Assembly: GCF_024730565.1 (NCBI RefSeq)
Contig: NZ_CP077725.1
Coordinates: 1,240,001 to 1,304,000 of the forward strand
Reading direction: 5' to 3'
From: Clostridium sp. CM027
GTDB lineage: Bacteria; Bacillota; Clostridia; Clostridiales; Clostridiaceae
Length of the DNA stretch: 64,000 bases
Part shown: piece after piece, positions 9,141-18,401 of the stretch
Numbering within the stretch: the stretch's first letter is position 1
Layout of the letters: every line of letters starts with the position of its first letter
The notes under the pieces: generated by a model
What the model was told of the DNA's origin: nothing
Database searches by the model: none
Seen by the model: only the letters and a program-made list of their open reading frames with translations
Position numbers and translations under genes: made by a program

Positions 9141-9165
9141 ATATATTAAGGAGGCATCTAAAACT

Positions 9166-9705
9166 ATGATAAAAGAAATTACAGCGCGTAGAAGTATAAG
9201 GAAATATATTGATAAACCAGTTGAAAATGAAAAAATAATACAGCTACTTGAGAGTGCAAGACTCGCTCCATCTGGTAGTAACACGCAGCCTTGGCATTTC
9301 ATTGTAGTAAAATCCGAATTAAGTAGACAAAAATTAGCTAAAGTTTCTCATAACCAAAAATGGATGATTTCTTCTCCAGTTTTTATTGTATGTGTAGCAG
9401 ATATACGTTGCAGAATAAAAGACGATGTAAATGTATTATTAAATGAAGATAGTTCACAAGAAGAACTTAAGCAGATAATCAGAGATACCTCAATTTGTAT
9501 AGGACATATGCTGCTTGAAGCTGATAACTTAGGATTAGGTACTTGTTGTGTTGCATGGTTTATCCAAGAAGAAATAAGACCAATTTTAAATATACCTGAT
9601 GATAAATATGTAGTTGGCATTATTACTCTTGGTTATGCAAATGAAACACCAAAAGCTCGTACGCGAAAAAAACTTAAAGAACTAATACATTATGAAAATT
9701 GGTAA
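9166..9705 (+). CDS. Nitroreductase-family FMN protein
   Basis: Flavin-dependent NAD(P)H oxidoreductase of the nitroreductase fold. FMN-phosphate contacts are visible in RRSIRKY (residues 8-14) and SGSNTQPWHF (about 36-45). The C-terminal half has the LGLGTCCVAWF segment typical of small single-domain members. The 179 aa are usual for the clostridial subgroup. The substrate is not predictable. A strong palindrome just upstream suggests repressor control. Confidence 0.88.
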   Translation: MIKEITARRSIRKYIDKPVENEKIIQLLESARLAPSGSNTQPWHFIVVKSELSRQKLAKVSHNQKWMISSPVFIVCVADIRCRIKDDVNVLLNEDSSQEELKQIIRDTSICIGHMLLEADNLGLGTCCVAWFIQEEIRPILNIPDDKYVVGIITLGYANETPKARTRKKLKELIHYENW

Positions 9706-9729
9706 AAATACATATGAACATCATTCAAC

Positions 9730-9780
9730 ATAATAAGTCTCCACGATTTAAAATAATTTAAAGAAATGGAGACTTATTAT
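9730..9780 (+). terminator. Terminator after the nitroreductase gene
   Basis: The 14-bp stem ATAATAAGTCTCCA/TGGAGACTTATTAT has a 23-base loop, 24 bases after the stop codon. Confidence 0.65.
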
Positions 9781-9889
9781 CTATTATAAACTTAAAATTA
9801 AGTATACCATCCCATAAATTGTACTATTTCTATATTCAGCCTCAAGGATGCTCAAGTTAAGCAATGACCAGTATTGTTCATTTATTTTT

Positions 9890-10543
9890 CTACATTCCCT
9901 TAAGTTTCCTTCTATTTAACTTATCAATGTTTCCTGATTGAATATATTTAATATTTGCTTGGATTTTTTCATCTGTCCAATCCCACCACTTAATTTTCAA
10001 TAATTTTAAAATTATATCATCACTAAACCTTTTCTTTATAACTTTTGCAGGTATGCCTCCAACAATAGTATAGGGTGGAACATCTTTAGTAACTACTGCT
10101 CTAGTTCCAATAATTGCACCATCTCCAATTTTCACACCTGCCATAATTATAGCGTCATAACCTATCCACACATCATTGCCAATTACAATATCTCCTTTAT
10201 TATCCCAAGCATCTGTTACATTACTGACGTCTAAACCCCATTCCTCATAAAATATTGGAAATGTATAAGTAGATATTGATTTCATTGTGTGATTTCCACT
10301 TGTCATGAGAAACTTCGCTTTACATGCAATTGAACAAAACTTCCCAATTATTAACTTATCATTGTTAACAGGATACTGATATAATACATTATTTTTTTCA
10401 AAATCCCTTGGATCACTATAATAATCATTATATATTGTATAATCTCCAACTCTTATATTATCTCTTGTAATTACATTTTTAAGATATATTGTTTGGTAAT
10501 CATTACTTCTTGGATATACTTTACCTGAATTTGGAATAACCAT
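9890..10543 (-). CDS. Vat/CatB-type hexapeptide-repeat acetyltransferase
   Basis: Xenobiotic O-acetyltransferase of the left-handed beta-helix class, which uses acetyl-CoA to modify streptogramin A or chloramphenicol in characterised members. The hexapeptide repeats are clear ([20 protein letters not shown], then [13 protein letters not shown]). The catalytic His is in TSGNHTMKS near residue 84. The [12 protein letters not shown] and IKWWDW segments match the family C-terminus. It is 217 aa with GGGAG before the start. Whether it gives resistance here is not shown by sequence; related sugar or thiol acetyltransferases share the fold. Confidence 0.87.
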   Translation of the reverse strand: MVIPNSGKVYPRSNDYQTIYLKNVITRDNIRVGDYTIYNDYYSDPRDFEKNNVLYQYPVNNDKLIIGKFCSIACKAKFLMTSGNHTMKSISTYTFPIFYEEWGLDVSNVTDAWDNKGDIVIGNDVWIGYDAIIMAGVKIGDGAIIGTRAVVTKDVPPYTIVGGIPAKVIKKRFSDDIILKLLKIKWWDWTDEKIQANIKYIQSGNIDKLNRRKLKGM

Positions 10544-10709
10544 ATTTAACTCCCTTCATTTATATTGTCTTACTCTTACGACACATTTTTTTCCGATTGT
10601 TCATCAATCGTATATTTAGGATTAATCTACTCTTTATGAAAAATGAGTCTTATTAAGTATAAATTTTATACTTGTACCCTTCAAAGAAAATTGTACTCTA
10701 AGGAACTCA

Positions 10710-11277
10710 TTATTTATTTTGTTTAAACTTTTGAATTGTAGTTAAGAGTATCCCTTCGTTCTCATACTTTTCTAATATTTTTGGCATCTTCCTCATATTT
10801 GAGGTTACTATTGCATCCTCTAAAACTATTGATTTATATCCTTTATCTATTGCTCCTATTGATGTCCTGTATACACATGCAGTTGCATCTAATCCAACAA
10901 TAAAGACTTCATTGATATGATTTTGTTTAAGGAAACTATCTAATTTAGGATTTGAAAAAGCATTTCCTTTATCTTTTGAATAAATATAATTATTAACAAT
11001 CTTTATTCCTTCCCTGCGTTCCTTTCATAAATCTGTTTCTCATTACAATTTTATTTAAAAAATTACTATTTATTTCATGCTTTATATATATAACAGTAAT
11101 TCCTTTCTTTTCACTACTTTCAATAACTAAATTCACATTACTAATAAGTTCTTGTGAATTTTTATATGGTCGTTTTGCTGTTTTTCCTGTAGCATCCTCC
11201 TGTATATCTATCACAAGTAATGCTTTATTAATATTATCATTTTGATTATTCAATTCCGTCTCCCTCAATTGATTCAT
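10710..11277 (-). pseudogene. Isochorismatase-family hydrolase, frameshifted
   Basis: The first frame (to 10993) has the hydrolase N-terminus with catalytic Asp24 in LLVIDIQED and Lys66 in IYIKHE, then stops after MKGTQGRNKDC. The other frame continues at once with IKIVNNYIYSKDKGNAFSNP and reaches the catalytic Cys in VGLDATACVYRTS and a normal C-terminus ending at 10710. One small indel near 10995-11005 therefore separates two halves of one gene. All three catalytic residues survive. A sequencing error or recent mutation are the alternatives. Confidence 0.85.
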
Positions 11278-11320
11278 ATTTTGACCCTAAAGTGATTTTC
11301 AATTAATCTTTTATAATAAT

Positions 11321-11438
11321 GCCAACACTACGAAGGCCTAACAAACCCCCACCCTTATTCTCCATATTCATTCATTATCCCTGTTGTTCTTTCACCAGCC
11401 CCTGCTATAAAGACGCATTTATATTCATACTTTTTCAC
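11321..11438 (-). pseudogene. DUF4177 protein remnant
   Basis: A GTG start at 11438 with AGGAAG upstream opens a frame reading VKKYEYKCVFIAG, then GAGERTTGIMNEYGE, an in-frame TAA and GW. This matches the N-terminal pattern of short DUF4177 proteins (KKYEYK...LNEYGKEGWEL). The TAA replaces the residue before GW, and a TAG follows shortly after, so the gene is dead. Confidence 0.6.
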
Positions 11439-11597
11439 ACAGACGCTTCCTTTATATATTTCAATCTATTTTATATTTGTTTATGACACCTTCGTCACAA
11501 AATACAACTGTTTCGCAACCCTTTATGTAATATTATTATTTTTTACCACACATTGGAACATTTTTTTTCATAAATAAAGATCATATATTAAAAAAAA

Positions 11598-11642
11598 TAA
11601 ATAAATCACAAGTATGGTAATATCCCTTACTTGCGATTTATT
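11598..11642 (-). terminator. Terminator of the sigma/anti-sigma operon
   Basis: The stem AATAAATCGCAAGTA/TACTTGTGATTTATT on the minus strand ends in TTTATTTTTTTT, 18 bases after the stop codon. Confidence 0.75.
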
Positions 11643-11659
11643 TTCATATGCCTTAATGA

Positions 11660-12637
11660 TTATTTAATAGATTCTGCAATCTTTATTAGTTCATTCTTTG
11701 TAATTTCTCCTCTACCCGATAAACTATAAATACAATTTTTAGTTTCCCAATCAATATATCTATCATCACTTATTACAGCATTTACACCATTAATTTTTGT
11801 TTCTTCAATTTTACCATCTGTTCCAGATGCAGATTTAGTGGTTTCATCAGGAAACCTTTGTTGCATAAATATAAACTTTCCAGTCTCCTTATTAGTAAAA
11901 TATAAACTAATATATTTACTATTTTTAACTTTTGTTTCATTCTTCTCCTTATAAAATTCTGCTCTATCAAATTTATATCCTTCTGGCAAAAACGTTGGAA
12001 GCTTAACATCAAAGCAAGTATATTCATTTAATTTACTAGAATCTTTTACTTCAACAACTACACCTTCTTCCCTTTCTTTGTCCATTTTTTCTTGCTCAGC
12101 TACAGTTATTATTTTTCCATTCTGCATATGAGCAATTTTTTCACCTTTTGCTGTGAATAATTCATTGCAATTGTCCTTCGTAACTACTTGTACTTGCTTT
12201 CCTTGTTTATCAAAAACTTTACCTTTATACTCATCCGTAAGTCTCATCTCTTTTATTTTTGATGGTTCCGTTTGTATAACACTTATATGTCCTAAAGATA
12301 TAGTTTTTATTACTTTCTCAGCAATATCTTGAGCAAAGGATGTTTGCATTACAGAAACGCTTATTATACATATTGCTGCCACTGCAATAGCAGTTTTTTT
12401 AAATTTATTTGATTTCTTCATAATATTCTCTCCTTTATTTTCATTTATACTTTTCAAAATTTTATTAAATACCCCTTTTTTATCGCTATCTTTACTGAAA
12501 TCTTCTTTTGACATACTCTTGCTAAATTCTAAAAGTTCGCTATATTCACTTTGTTCTATTTTTTTCTTATCCTCTATCCCATTAAAATAAGCATCTATTT
12601 CTCTAGAAAACTTATCTTCAATTTTCTTATTGCTCAT
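11660..12637 (-). CDS. Membrane-anchored putative anti-sigma factor (DUF4367-like)
   Basis: About 325 aa: a cytoplasmic charged N-terminus (1-75), a single transmembrane segment at roughly 77-97 (TAIAVAAICIISVSVMQTSF) and an extracellular C-terminal domain. The last 110 residues have the FDVKLPTFLPEGYKF...INGVNAVISDDR pattern of DUF4367-type domains. The start at 12637 is preferred because GAGGG lies 6 nt upstream; it then overlaps the sigma gene by 11 nt. Position right after a sigma factor and the one-helix topology point to a role in holding that sigma factor at the membrane. The signal sensed outside is unknown. Confidence 0.75.
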   Translation of the reverse strand: MSNKKIEDKFSREIDAYFNGIEDKKKIEQSEYSELLEFSKSMSKEDFSKDSDKKGVFNKILKSINENKGENIMKKSNKFKKTAIAVAAICIISVSVMQTSFAQDIAEKVIKTISLGHISVIQTEPSKIKEMRLTDEYKGKVFDKQGKQVQVVTKDNCNELFTAKGEKIAHMQNGKIITVAEQEKMDKEREEGVVVEVKDSSKLNEYTCFDVKLPTFLPEGYKFDRAEFYKEKNETKVKNSKYISLYFTNKETGKFIFMQQRFPDETTKSASGTDGKIEETKINGVNAVISDDRYIDWETKNCIYSLSGRGEITKNELIKIAESIK

Positions 12638-13199
12638 ATTGTTCCCTCTCTTCCTCAATTTTCTTTTTTAGCTTTTTCATTGTTCTATAAAGTATTACTC
12701 CAACATTGCCTTCTGTAATATCTAATATTTGTGCTATCTCCTGATTTTTAAGATTTGCACCGAACTTAAGAGAAACAATATTTCGATCCCTTTCATTCAA
12801 CATCTTCAAAGCCTTTGAAAGTTCACTGTTACTTTCTGCTGATAATATTATCTCTTCTGGAGTTTTTCCTTTTGATACCAAGTCCTTAATTGTGTCAATA
12901 GAGAATAATTTATGCTTTTTTAAGCTTCTAAAATAATCATTTACTATGTTTCTAGCTATAGCAAACATCCACACCTCAAAAGGTGACTTATGTTTAGAAT
13001 ACATGTCTATTTTAAACATTATTTTTTCAAAAACCTGACTTGTAAGGTCTTCTGACGTTTCAATGCTATTAACGCGATAATACATATAGTTGAAAACTCT
13101 TTTGTAATAGATTTCAAAAATATGAGCAATATCTTCTTTACATAATTCTTCTGTAACTTCTTTTTTATATGAAATATCACACAATGCAAGTTGCTTCAT
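12627..13199 (-). CDS. ECF-type sigma-70 family RNA polymerase sigma factor
   Basis: 190 aa with only sigma regions 2 and 4. Region 2 runs about residues 25-95 (YYKRVFNYMYYRV, EDLTSQVFEKI, FEVWMFAIARNIVNDYFR). Region 4 is at about 130-180 with the HTH NQEIAQILDITEGNVGVILYR. It is preceded by GGGAGGG. It is the first gene of a two-gene operon with its probable membrane anti-sigma factor, the usual arrangement for envelope-stress sigma factors that activate their own promoter. Confidence 0.9.
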   Translation of the reverse strand: MKQLALCDISYKKEVTEELCKEDIAHIFEIYYKRVFNYMYYRVNSIETSEDLTSQVFEKIMFKIDMYSKHKSPFEVWMFAIARNIVNDYFRSLKKHKLFSIDTIKDLVSKGKTPEEIILSAESNSELSKALKMLNERDRNIVSLKFGANLKNQEIAQILDITEGNVGVILYRTMKKLKKKIEEEREQYEQ

Positions 13200-13522
13200 C
13201 TTTTTAAAGCCCTCCCTTCTTTGTTTTTTACCCGGCCAAGTAATCTCATATGTTAATACGTAAATTTTTTCATTTCATTACATAAATTTCACTTTTTTAA
13301 TAGCAACCTCTATCACAAACTATTGTTACAATAATATATTCTTATGTTATATTTTAAAAGCTTAATAAAATACTAATCTAAAAAAACAGATATAACATCA
13401 TAGAATACTATGTTGCCTACCTATTTTTTCAGATTAGTTAAATGTTTTCTGTATTCATCTAAGGTTGCTAAATCTCTAAGTTGGCCTCATTCAATCAGCA
13501 CCCATGGTTGCACATTCCCATA
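13200..13522 (-). other. Intergenic region with a short coding scrap and long inverted repeat
   Basis: The minus strand has a 21-codon open tail at 13421-13486 (QLRDLATLDEYRKHLTNLKK) that looks protein-coding, with an in-frame TGA just upstream; I do not recognise it. It is followed by a composite hairpin with arms 13373-13386 and 13424-13437 and an inner AACATAG stem ending in a T-run, suiting a terminator of the lost gene. Confidence 0.35.
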
Positions 13523-15499
13523 CTACTTATTCATTCTTTTAGCACCTGCATAAGTTATCATTAAATATATTCCATATATACAGCATACAATAGCAGAAAC
13601 AATAATAATATTTGTCATCATATTCGTTGTGCCCAACTGTTTAATAAGCTTACCGATAACTTTTAATGCGACACATGAGTGTAATAATGCCATTGCAAAT
13701 GGAACCAAGAAGTAAACCAAAATCTGCGCTAATATACTGTTATTAACCTGTTTTCTTCCAACCCCAAGTTTTCGAAGCATTTTATATCTTCTTTTGCTAT
13801 CACTCGCTTCTGACAACTCCTGAATTGCAAGTATGGCGCCGCTTGACACTAAAAAGATTATGCCTACATATATTCCCACAAAAGAAGCCAACATTGATGT
13901 TGTTAAATTTCCAATCTGTCTCATTACACGACATGCAGCAATGTAATTACCGTAATTTAATAATTCATTATCATACTTATCAATAACCGCAATGTCTAAA
14001 TCCTTAAATGTATTAATTACAAGGCCGCCCATGCTCGCATTAAAGTTTTTCACTTGATCATCGGCTAAAATAATGATTGCTGTCGAGGCTGGATCATTTA
14101 TATTACTAAAATTGCTATATAAACACTCATCTTTTTCTGACTTAAACTGCTTTCCATTTATTGAGATCTCATTAGCTTTTCCTTTTAATCCATTCACAAC
14201 AATTTTATTGTTAGAACAGATTGCGTAAGATTTATCATCAATCTGTAATTTTTCTCTGCCTTCCATGCCAATCAAATTATTATAATCTGACAGTTTCATA
14301 ACTGCAATCTGCTGCTGTGTGTTTAATAATTTCATGTCATTTTTAGTAATGTCTGATAAATATTCGTCACTCATTAAACTTTTAATCTGAATTCCACTTT
14401 CATAAACTTCATATGCATAGATTTCCTTTATGTCGTCTTTAATAACCGTGTCTTTATTATTCATTATTTCTAATGCTGCTTTTTTATCTGCTAATCCATA
14501 TATTGTAACCTCAAAAGGCTGGTTAAATTTAGAATTCCCAATAATAGCTTTATTCACACCAATTCCACTTGATAAAATCGTAATTGTTAAAAATAGCATG
14601 AGTGTGATAATTGTCAATGAAATCACATTTTTACTTATTTTATTCCCAATCTGCCTTATTGTAAATAAATTTATGTTTTTTAGATATAGCTTATCTACTT
14701 TACGTAAGCATTCTGTTATAAAGCTTCCCAATGATAAAAAGAATAAATATGTTCCTATTACTCCACAACCCAAACTTACAAAGAACAATTTATTTTTTGG
14801 TTTAAGACCTATATTCAAAATAATTGCATAGGAAATGACTAACATAATAAGCGATAATGTAAAAGCTAAGAAACCTGCTTTCACAGACATAAATTTTGTT
14901 TTATCGCTTTTTATATCATATAATAAATTAATCAGCTTATTCTTTTTAATTATCTTAATATTAAATGCGGCAACACATGCAAAAATACTTGCAAAACATA
15001 TAGCAGTTTTACGTAATGCACTCCACGAAAAAACGAACTTATATTTTGATAAATCTAGCGATTTGTCGCCTCTAAACATCTCTATTGTTACTACCTGTAA
15101 CCCTTTTGAAGCAAATATTCCTAAAATAATACCGAAAAACATTGCTATTATTCCAATTAATAAAGTTTCCATCAAAAGCATTCTTGAAATATCATTACGT
15201 CCCATTCCCAGGCTTCCATAGATACCAAACTCATTTTTTCTCCGTTTAATCAGAAAATTATTTGCATATATAACTAAAAAACCGATGACTACTGATACAA
15301 ATAGCGAAATGATTCCTAGAATATTTTCCAAAAGATTAAGTATCATTTCCTGACTGCTTTGGATTTGCGAAAATCCAGCCTGTGAATCCAATGAATTAAA
15401 TGTAAAAAACATGGCAACCGAAAATGTCAGTGTAATAAAGTAAATAAGGTAATCGCCAAAACTTTTTTTAACATTTTTATATACCAGCTTAAAATACAT
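13523..15499 (-). CDS. BceB-type ABC transporter permease (module 2)
   Basis: Second copy of the peptide-sensing permease, 658 aa. The order is an N-terminal helix, FtsX block (KNEFGIYGSLGMGRNDISRM near residue 95), a large extracellular domain (about 330-530) and a C-terminal FtsX block (RRYKMLRKLGVGRKQVNNS). It is clearly diverged from the copy at 3295. The start overlaps the ATPase stop by 11 nt (ATG inside CATGTATTTTAA), with GGAGG upstream. It acts with the ATPase as a peptide-antibiotic detoxification and flux-sensing transporter; ligand unknown. Confidence 0.9.
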   Translation of the reverse strand: MYFKLVYKNVKKSFGDYLIYFITLTFSVAMFFTFNSLDSQAGFSQIQSSQEMILNLLENILGIISLFVSVVIGFLVIYANNFLIKRRKNEFGIYGSLGMGRNDISRMLLMETLLIGIIAMFFGIILGIFASKGLQVVTIEMFRGDKSLDLSKYKFVFSWSALRKTAICFASIFACVAAFNIKIIKKNKLINLLYDIKSDKTKFMSVKAGFLAFTLSLIMLVISYAIILNIGLKPKNKLFFVSLGCGVIGTYLFFLSLGSFITECLRKVDKLYLKNINLFTIRQIGNKISKNVISLTIITLMLFLTITILSSGIGVNKAIIGNSKFNQPFEVTIYGLADKKAALEIMNNKDTVIKDDIKEIYAYEVYESGIQIKSLMSDEYLSDITKNDMKLLNTQQQIAVMKLSDYNNLIGMEGREKLQIDDKSYAICSNNKIVVNGLKGKANEISINGKQFKSEKDECLYSNFSNINDPASTAIIILADDQVKNFNASMGGLVINTFKDLDIAVIDKYDNELLNYGNYIAACRVMRQIGNLTTSMLASFVGIYVGIIFLVSSGAILAIQELSEASDSKRRYKMLRKLGVGRKQVNNSILAQILVYFLVPFAMALLHSCVALKVIGKLIKQLGTTNMMTNIIIVSAIVCCIYGIYLMITYAGAKRMNK

Positions 15500-16256
15500 G
15501 ATTGGTTTCTCCTCCCATTTCTGTTATTACTTCAATGACTCTGTCAAAAAAATCTTTTCTGCTATCTTTGCCTCTTTTTATCTCTGTAAAGAGTTTGCCG
15601 TCTTTTATAAAAAGAATTCTTTTCGCATAGCTTGCTGTAAATGCATCATGCGTAACCATTAGTATGGTTGCCTGCATATCCCGGTTTAGATATTCTAATG
15701 AATCTAAAAACTGAGCAGCTGATTTAGAATCCAAAGCTCCCGTCGGTTCATCAGCTAAAAGAAGGGATGGTCTTGAAATAATCGCTCTCGCACATGCTAT
15801 ACGCTGTTTTTGTCCGCCCGACATCTGACACGGATATTTATTTAATATATCTCTTATTCCTAATTTTTCTGAGATATTTTCTATCATTGCTGCTATTTCT
15901 TTTGGATTTTTCTTTTGAATCGTTAGTGCAAGTGCTATATTTTCATATGCTGTTAATGTGTCTAGGAGATTTAAATCCTGAAAGATAAAACCTAACTCTT
16001 CTCTTCTAAACTTTTCTAATTTATTCTCAGACATTCCATCTATTCTTGTTCCATTAATATTTATTTCACCACCTGTAATATCATCAATCGTTGATATACA
16101 ATTAAGCAGCGTTGTTTTTCCGCTTCCCGATGGTCCCATAATTCCAACAAATTCTCCCTCATTAACGCTAAATGAAATTCTGTCTAACGCCTTTGTCAGC
16201 ATTCCTTTTGTACCATAATATTTTTCTATATGACTTACTTTTAATATTTCTTTCAT
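15489..16256 (-). CDS. BceA-type ABC transporter ATP-binding protein (module 2)
   Basis: 255 aa. Walker A GPSGSGKT is at residues 41-48, the Q-loop in IFQDLNLLDTLT, the signature SGGQKQR near 146-152 and Walker B LLLADEPTGALD, all intact. GAGGAGG precedes the start. Upstream lie two direct repeats of ATTTACAT 20 bp apart (16305-16332), well placed for binding of the paired response regulator. It pairs with the permease that follows. Confidence 0.93.
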   Translation of the reverse strand: MKEILKVSHIEKYYGTKGMLTKALDRISFSVNEGEFVGIMGPSGSGKTTLLNCISTIDDITGGEININGTRIDGMSENKLEKFRREELGFIFQDLNLLDTLTAYENIALALTIQKKNPKEIAAMIENISEKLGIRDILNKYPCQMSGGQKQRIACARAIISRPSLLLADEPTGALDSKSAAQFLDSLEYLNRDMQATILMVTHDAFTASYAKRILFIKDGKLFTEIKRGKDSRKDFFDRVIEVITEMGGETNHVF

Positions 16257-16304
16257 CTTTTATTTCCTCCTCGTCTAACACTTTATGTACTAAGTATAAT
16301 ACGT

Positions 16305-16332
16305 ATTTACATAATCCTATATTGATTTACAT
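16305..16332 (-). promoter_or_regulatory. Direct repeats upstream of the module-2 ABC operon
   Basis: ATTTACAT occurs at 16305-16312 and 16325-16332 (ATGTAAAT on the coding strand), exactly 20 bp apart, that is two helical turns. OmpR-family regulators bind direct repeats, so this is a candidate BceR-type site. Confidence 0.5.
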
Positions 16333-16334
16333 TT

Positions 16335-16364
16335 CAGTAATCTTTCAATTTTGAAAGATTACTG
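16335..16364. repeat. 14-bp perfect inverted repeat
   Basis: CAGTAATCTTTCAA-TT-TTGAAAGATTACTG lies between the kinase terminator and the putative regulator sites. It may insulate the ABC promoter or act as an operator. Confidence 0.5.
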
Positions 16365-16365
16365 A

Positions 16366-16394
16366 GCAAAAAAATAAGTCATGATTATCATGAC
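16366..16394 (-). terminator. Terminator overlapping the module-2 kinase stop
   Basis: GTCATGATAATCATGAC followed by TTATTTTTTT on the minus strand; the stem contains the stop codon of the kinase gene. Confidence 0.7.
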
Positions 16395-17404
16395 TCAAAA
16401 CACATTGTTCCGCCTACTGGGAATACTATATTAAATTTTGTACCTTCTCCTCCGGTTGACTCTATGCTAAGAGCTATATTTAACTTATCTGATAACTTTT
16501 TACATATATATAGCCCCATACCTGTAGATTCGCCGTAGATTCTTCCATTCTCACCAGTAAATCCATGATTAAAAACCTGTTCAATATCCGATTCTGATAT
16601 ACCAATTCCATTATCTTCAATCGTAAGTATTATTTGATTATTTCTTTTTTTTGCTGTAACTCTTATGATTTTCTCGTCCTTATCTAAATATTTAATAGCA
16701 TTTGTTATAATCTGCTGTAAAATAAAATTAAGCCATTTTTCATCCGAATATACAAACACCTCAAGATTGTCAAATTCTAAATGTATTCTATTGTAAATAA
16801 AAGATTTTGCAAAGGTCTTAAAACATTTTTTGACAACACGCTCTAATGAAAGCTTTTTAATTAAATAATCATTCTCAGCATACTCACTCTTTGAATAATA
16901 CAATACTTGATTCAGTAAACGTTCTATCTGCTTTAATTCAGTTTTAACATTCTTTGTCACCTGTGACGGATTATTGTCAATAATAAGTTCAGCGGATGCT
17001 AATGGTGTTTTTATTTCATGCAGCCATATTTCTAAATATTCTTTATAATTATCTGTCACCTGCTGGTATTCACAAATTTTATTAACAACACTTTTTTCAA
17101 TTTTTCCAAATGTATTATATATAATATTTCCTTCGAAAAAGTCAGGTTCATCAAGTGTCTCCTTTATCAGATATAATTCATTTATTTTTTCTGTACTTTC
17201 AATAACACAATCATAAAATTCCTTTTTCTTCACGTAATCAATTGTCATAAATAAAAGAATTGGGAAATACCAGATTATTAAAATACCGAATAAACAGATA
17301 CTCTCTATATTAATATAGATCAAGAACAGTATTAACAGAATGCTAAGTAGTGTATTACAGCATAGAAATAGCTTCTTATCATTCAAATATTTTCTAATAT
17401 TCAT
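16388..17404 (-). CDS. BceS-type intramembrane-sensing histidine kinase (module 2)
   Basis: 338 aa with two helices (about residues 12-31 and 35-56), a minimal outside loop, phospho-acceptor His129 in WLHEIKTPL, N box TNAIKYLDKD, G1 IEDNGIGI and G2 GMGLYI. It overlaps the regulator stop as ATGA. Layout and length equal the module-1 kinase, but the sequences differ enough to suggest a separate signal. Confidence 0.92.
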   Translation of the reverse strand: MNIRKYLNDKKLFLCCNTLLSILLILFLIYINIESICLFGILIIWYFPILLFMTIDYVKKKEFYDCVIESTEKINELYLIKETLDEPDFFEGNIIYNTFGKIEKSVVNKICEYQQVTDNYKEYLEIWLHEIKTPLASAELIIDNNPSQVTKNVKTELKQIERLLNQVLYYSKSEYAENDYLIKKLSLERVVKKCFKTFAKSFIYNRIHLEFDNLEVFVYSDEKWLNFILQQIITNAIKYLDKDEKIIRVTAKKRNNQIILTIEDNGIGISESDIEQVFNHGFTGENGRIYGESTGMGLYICKKLSDKLNIALSIESTGGEGTKFNIVFPVGGTMCFES

Positions 17405-18072
17405 TCTACTATGTACCCTTGTCCTCTTTTTGTTTTAATAAACTCTTTAAGGCCTATTTCATCTAATTTTTTTCTAAGTCTTGTCATATTTATAGAAAGG
17501 CTATTATCATCAGCAAAATATTCTGCAGACCATAACTCTTCCATTAATTCTTCTCTTGACACAATTTCATTTTTTCTTTTTATAAGGCTTGTCAATAAAA
17601 TTAGTTCATTTTTTGTAATGTCAATCTTTACTCCATTTGCTGCCATTGAACTGTTACATAAATTTATGGTAAGTCCACTACATTCCATCCCCTCTTTAGA
17701 TTTATTCCCTGCCTCGCTCCGTTTTAGTACTGCATTTACCCTAGCTAATAGTATCTCTGTGTTATATGGCTTTGTTATAAAATCATCTGCACCTAATTTT
17801 ATGCTCAGAAGTTCATCCATGTCACTGTCACGGCTGGTTACTATAATAATTGGAACTTCTGAAAATCTTCGCACTTCTCTGCAGATATAATAACCGTCAT
17901 ATACAGGTAGGTTAATATCTAGCATCAGAAGTTCCGGCTGCTGCATTTTAATAACATCTATAATATTATCAAATGTTTCAGGAGCTATAACTTCATATCC
18001 ATAACGCTCCAATAATACTTTTAATTCCGTTCTAAGCCTTTGTGTATCTTCAACAACTAGTATTTTACTCAT
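17401..18072 (-). CDS. BceR-type OmpR-family response regulator (module 2)
   Basis: The receiver (phospho-acceptor Asp52 in LLMLDINLP, Lys in FITKPY) and C-terminal winged helix (SINMTRLRKKL) are complete in 223 aa. The ATG at 18072 has GAGGA 7 nt upstream; a longer frame back to 18198 adds 42 residues unlike any receiver and is not used. It is the first gene of the regulator-kinase operon. Confidence 0.92.
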   Translation of the reverse strand: MSKILVVEDTQRLRTELKVLLERYGYEVIAPETFDNIIDVIKMQQPELLMLDINLPVYDGYYICREVRRFSEVPIIIVTSRDSDMDELLSIKLGADDFITKPYNTEILLARVNAVLKRSEAGNKSKEGMECSGLTINLCNSSMAANGVKIDITKNELILLTSLIKRKNEIVSREELMEELWSAEYFADDNSLSINMTRLRKKLDEIGLKEFIKTKRGQGYIVE

Positions 18073-18279
18073 ATTAAATTCCTCTTTATATGTTTTTATT
18101 TTGTGCTTTATACTTTGCCAATACTTTAGGCTTTTGGCGCATCCACTGGTTACTATATTTTTTACAAATAATATTACTACCATATATCCATGCAACAACT
18201 TCTAGTGTTTCTTTATTATCTTCGGTATATTTTACCAATAAAAAACACTAATAGCAATCAGATTTTTGCTAATAAAGAA

Positions 18280-18297
18280 GGAGAGGTTTCCCTCTCC
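18280..18297. terminator. Short GC-rich hairpin
   Basis: GGAGAGG-TTT-CCCTCTCC lies in the gap between the module-2 regulator and the symporter terminator. The minus-strand tail CTTCTTTATT is T-rich, so it may be a terminator-like leader hairpin. Confidence 0.4.
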
Positions 18298-18349
18298 AAT
18301 ATTCTATTAATGTCCTTATATGGATATTAAAAACTACCATATTAGAAAA

Positions 18350-18388
18350 CCAGGCACATCATAGATAATAATTCCATGATGTGCCTGG
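18350..18388 (-). terminator. Terminator after the symporter gene
   Basis: The 13-bp perfect stem CCAGGCACATCAT/ATGATGTGCCTGG is followed on the minus strand by TTTTCTAATAT, 14 bases after the stop codon. Confidence 0.75.
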
Positions 18389-18401
18389 CCTTTTAATATA
18401 T

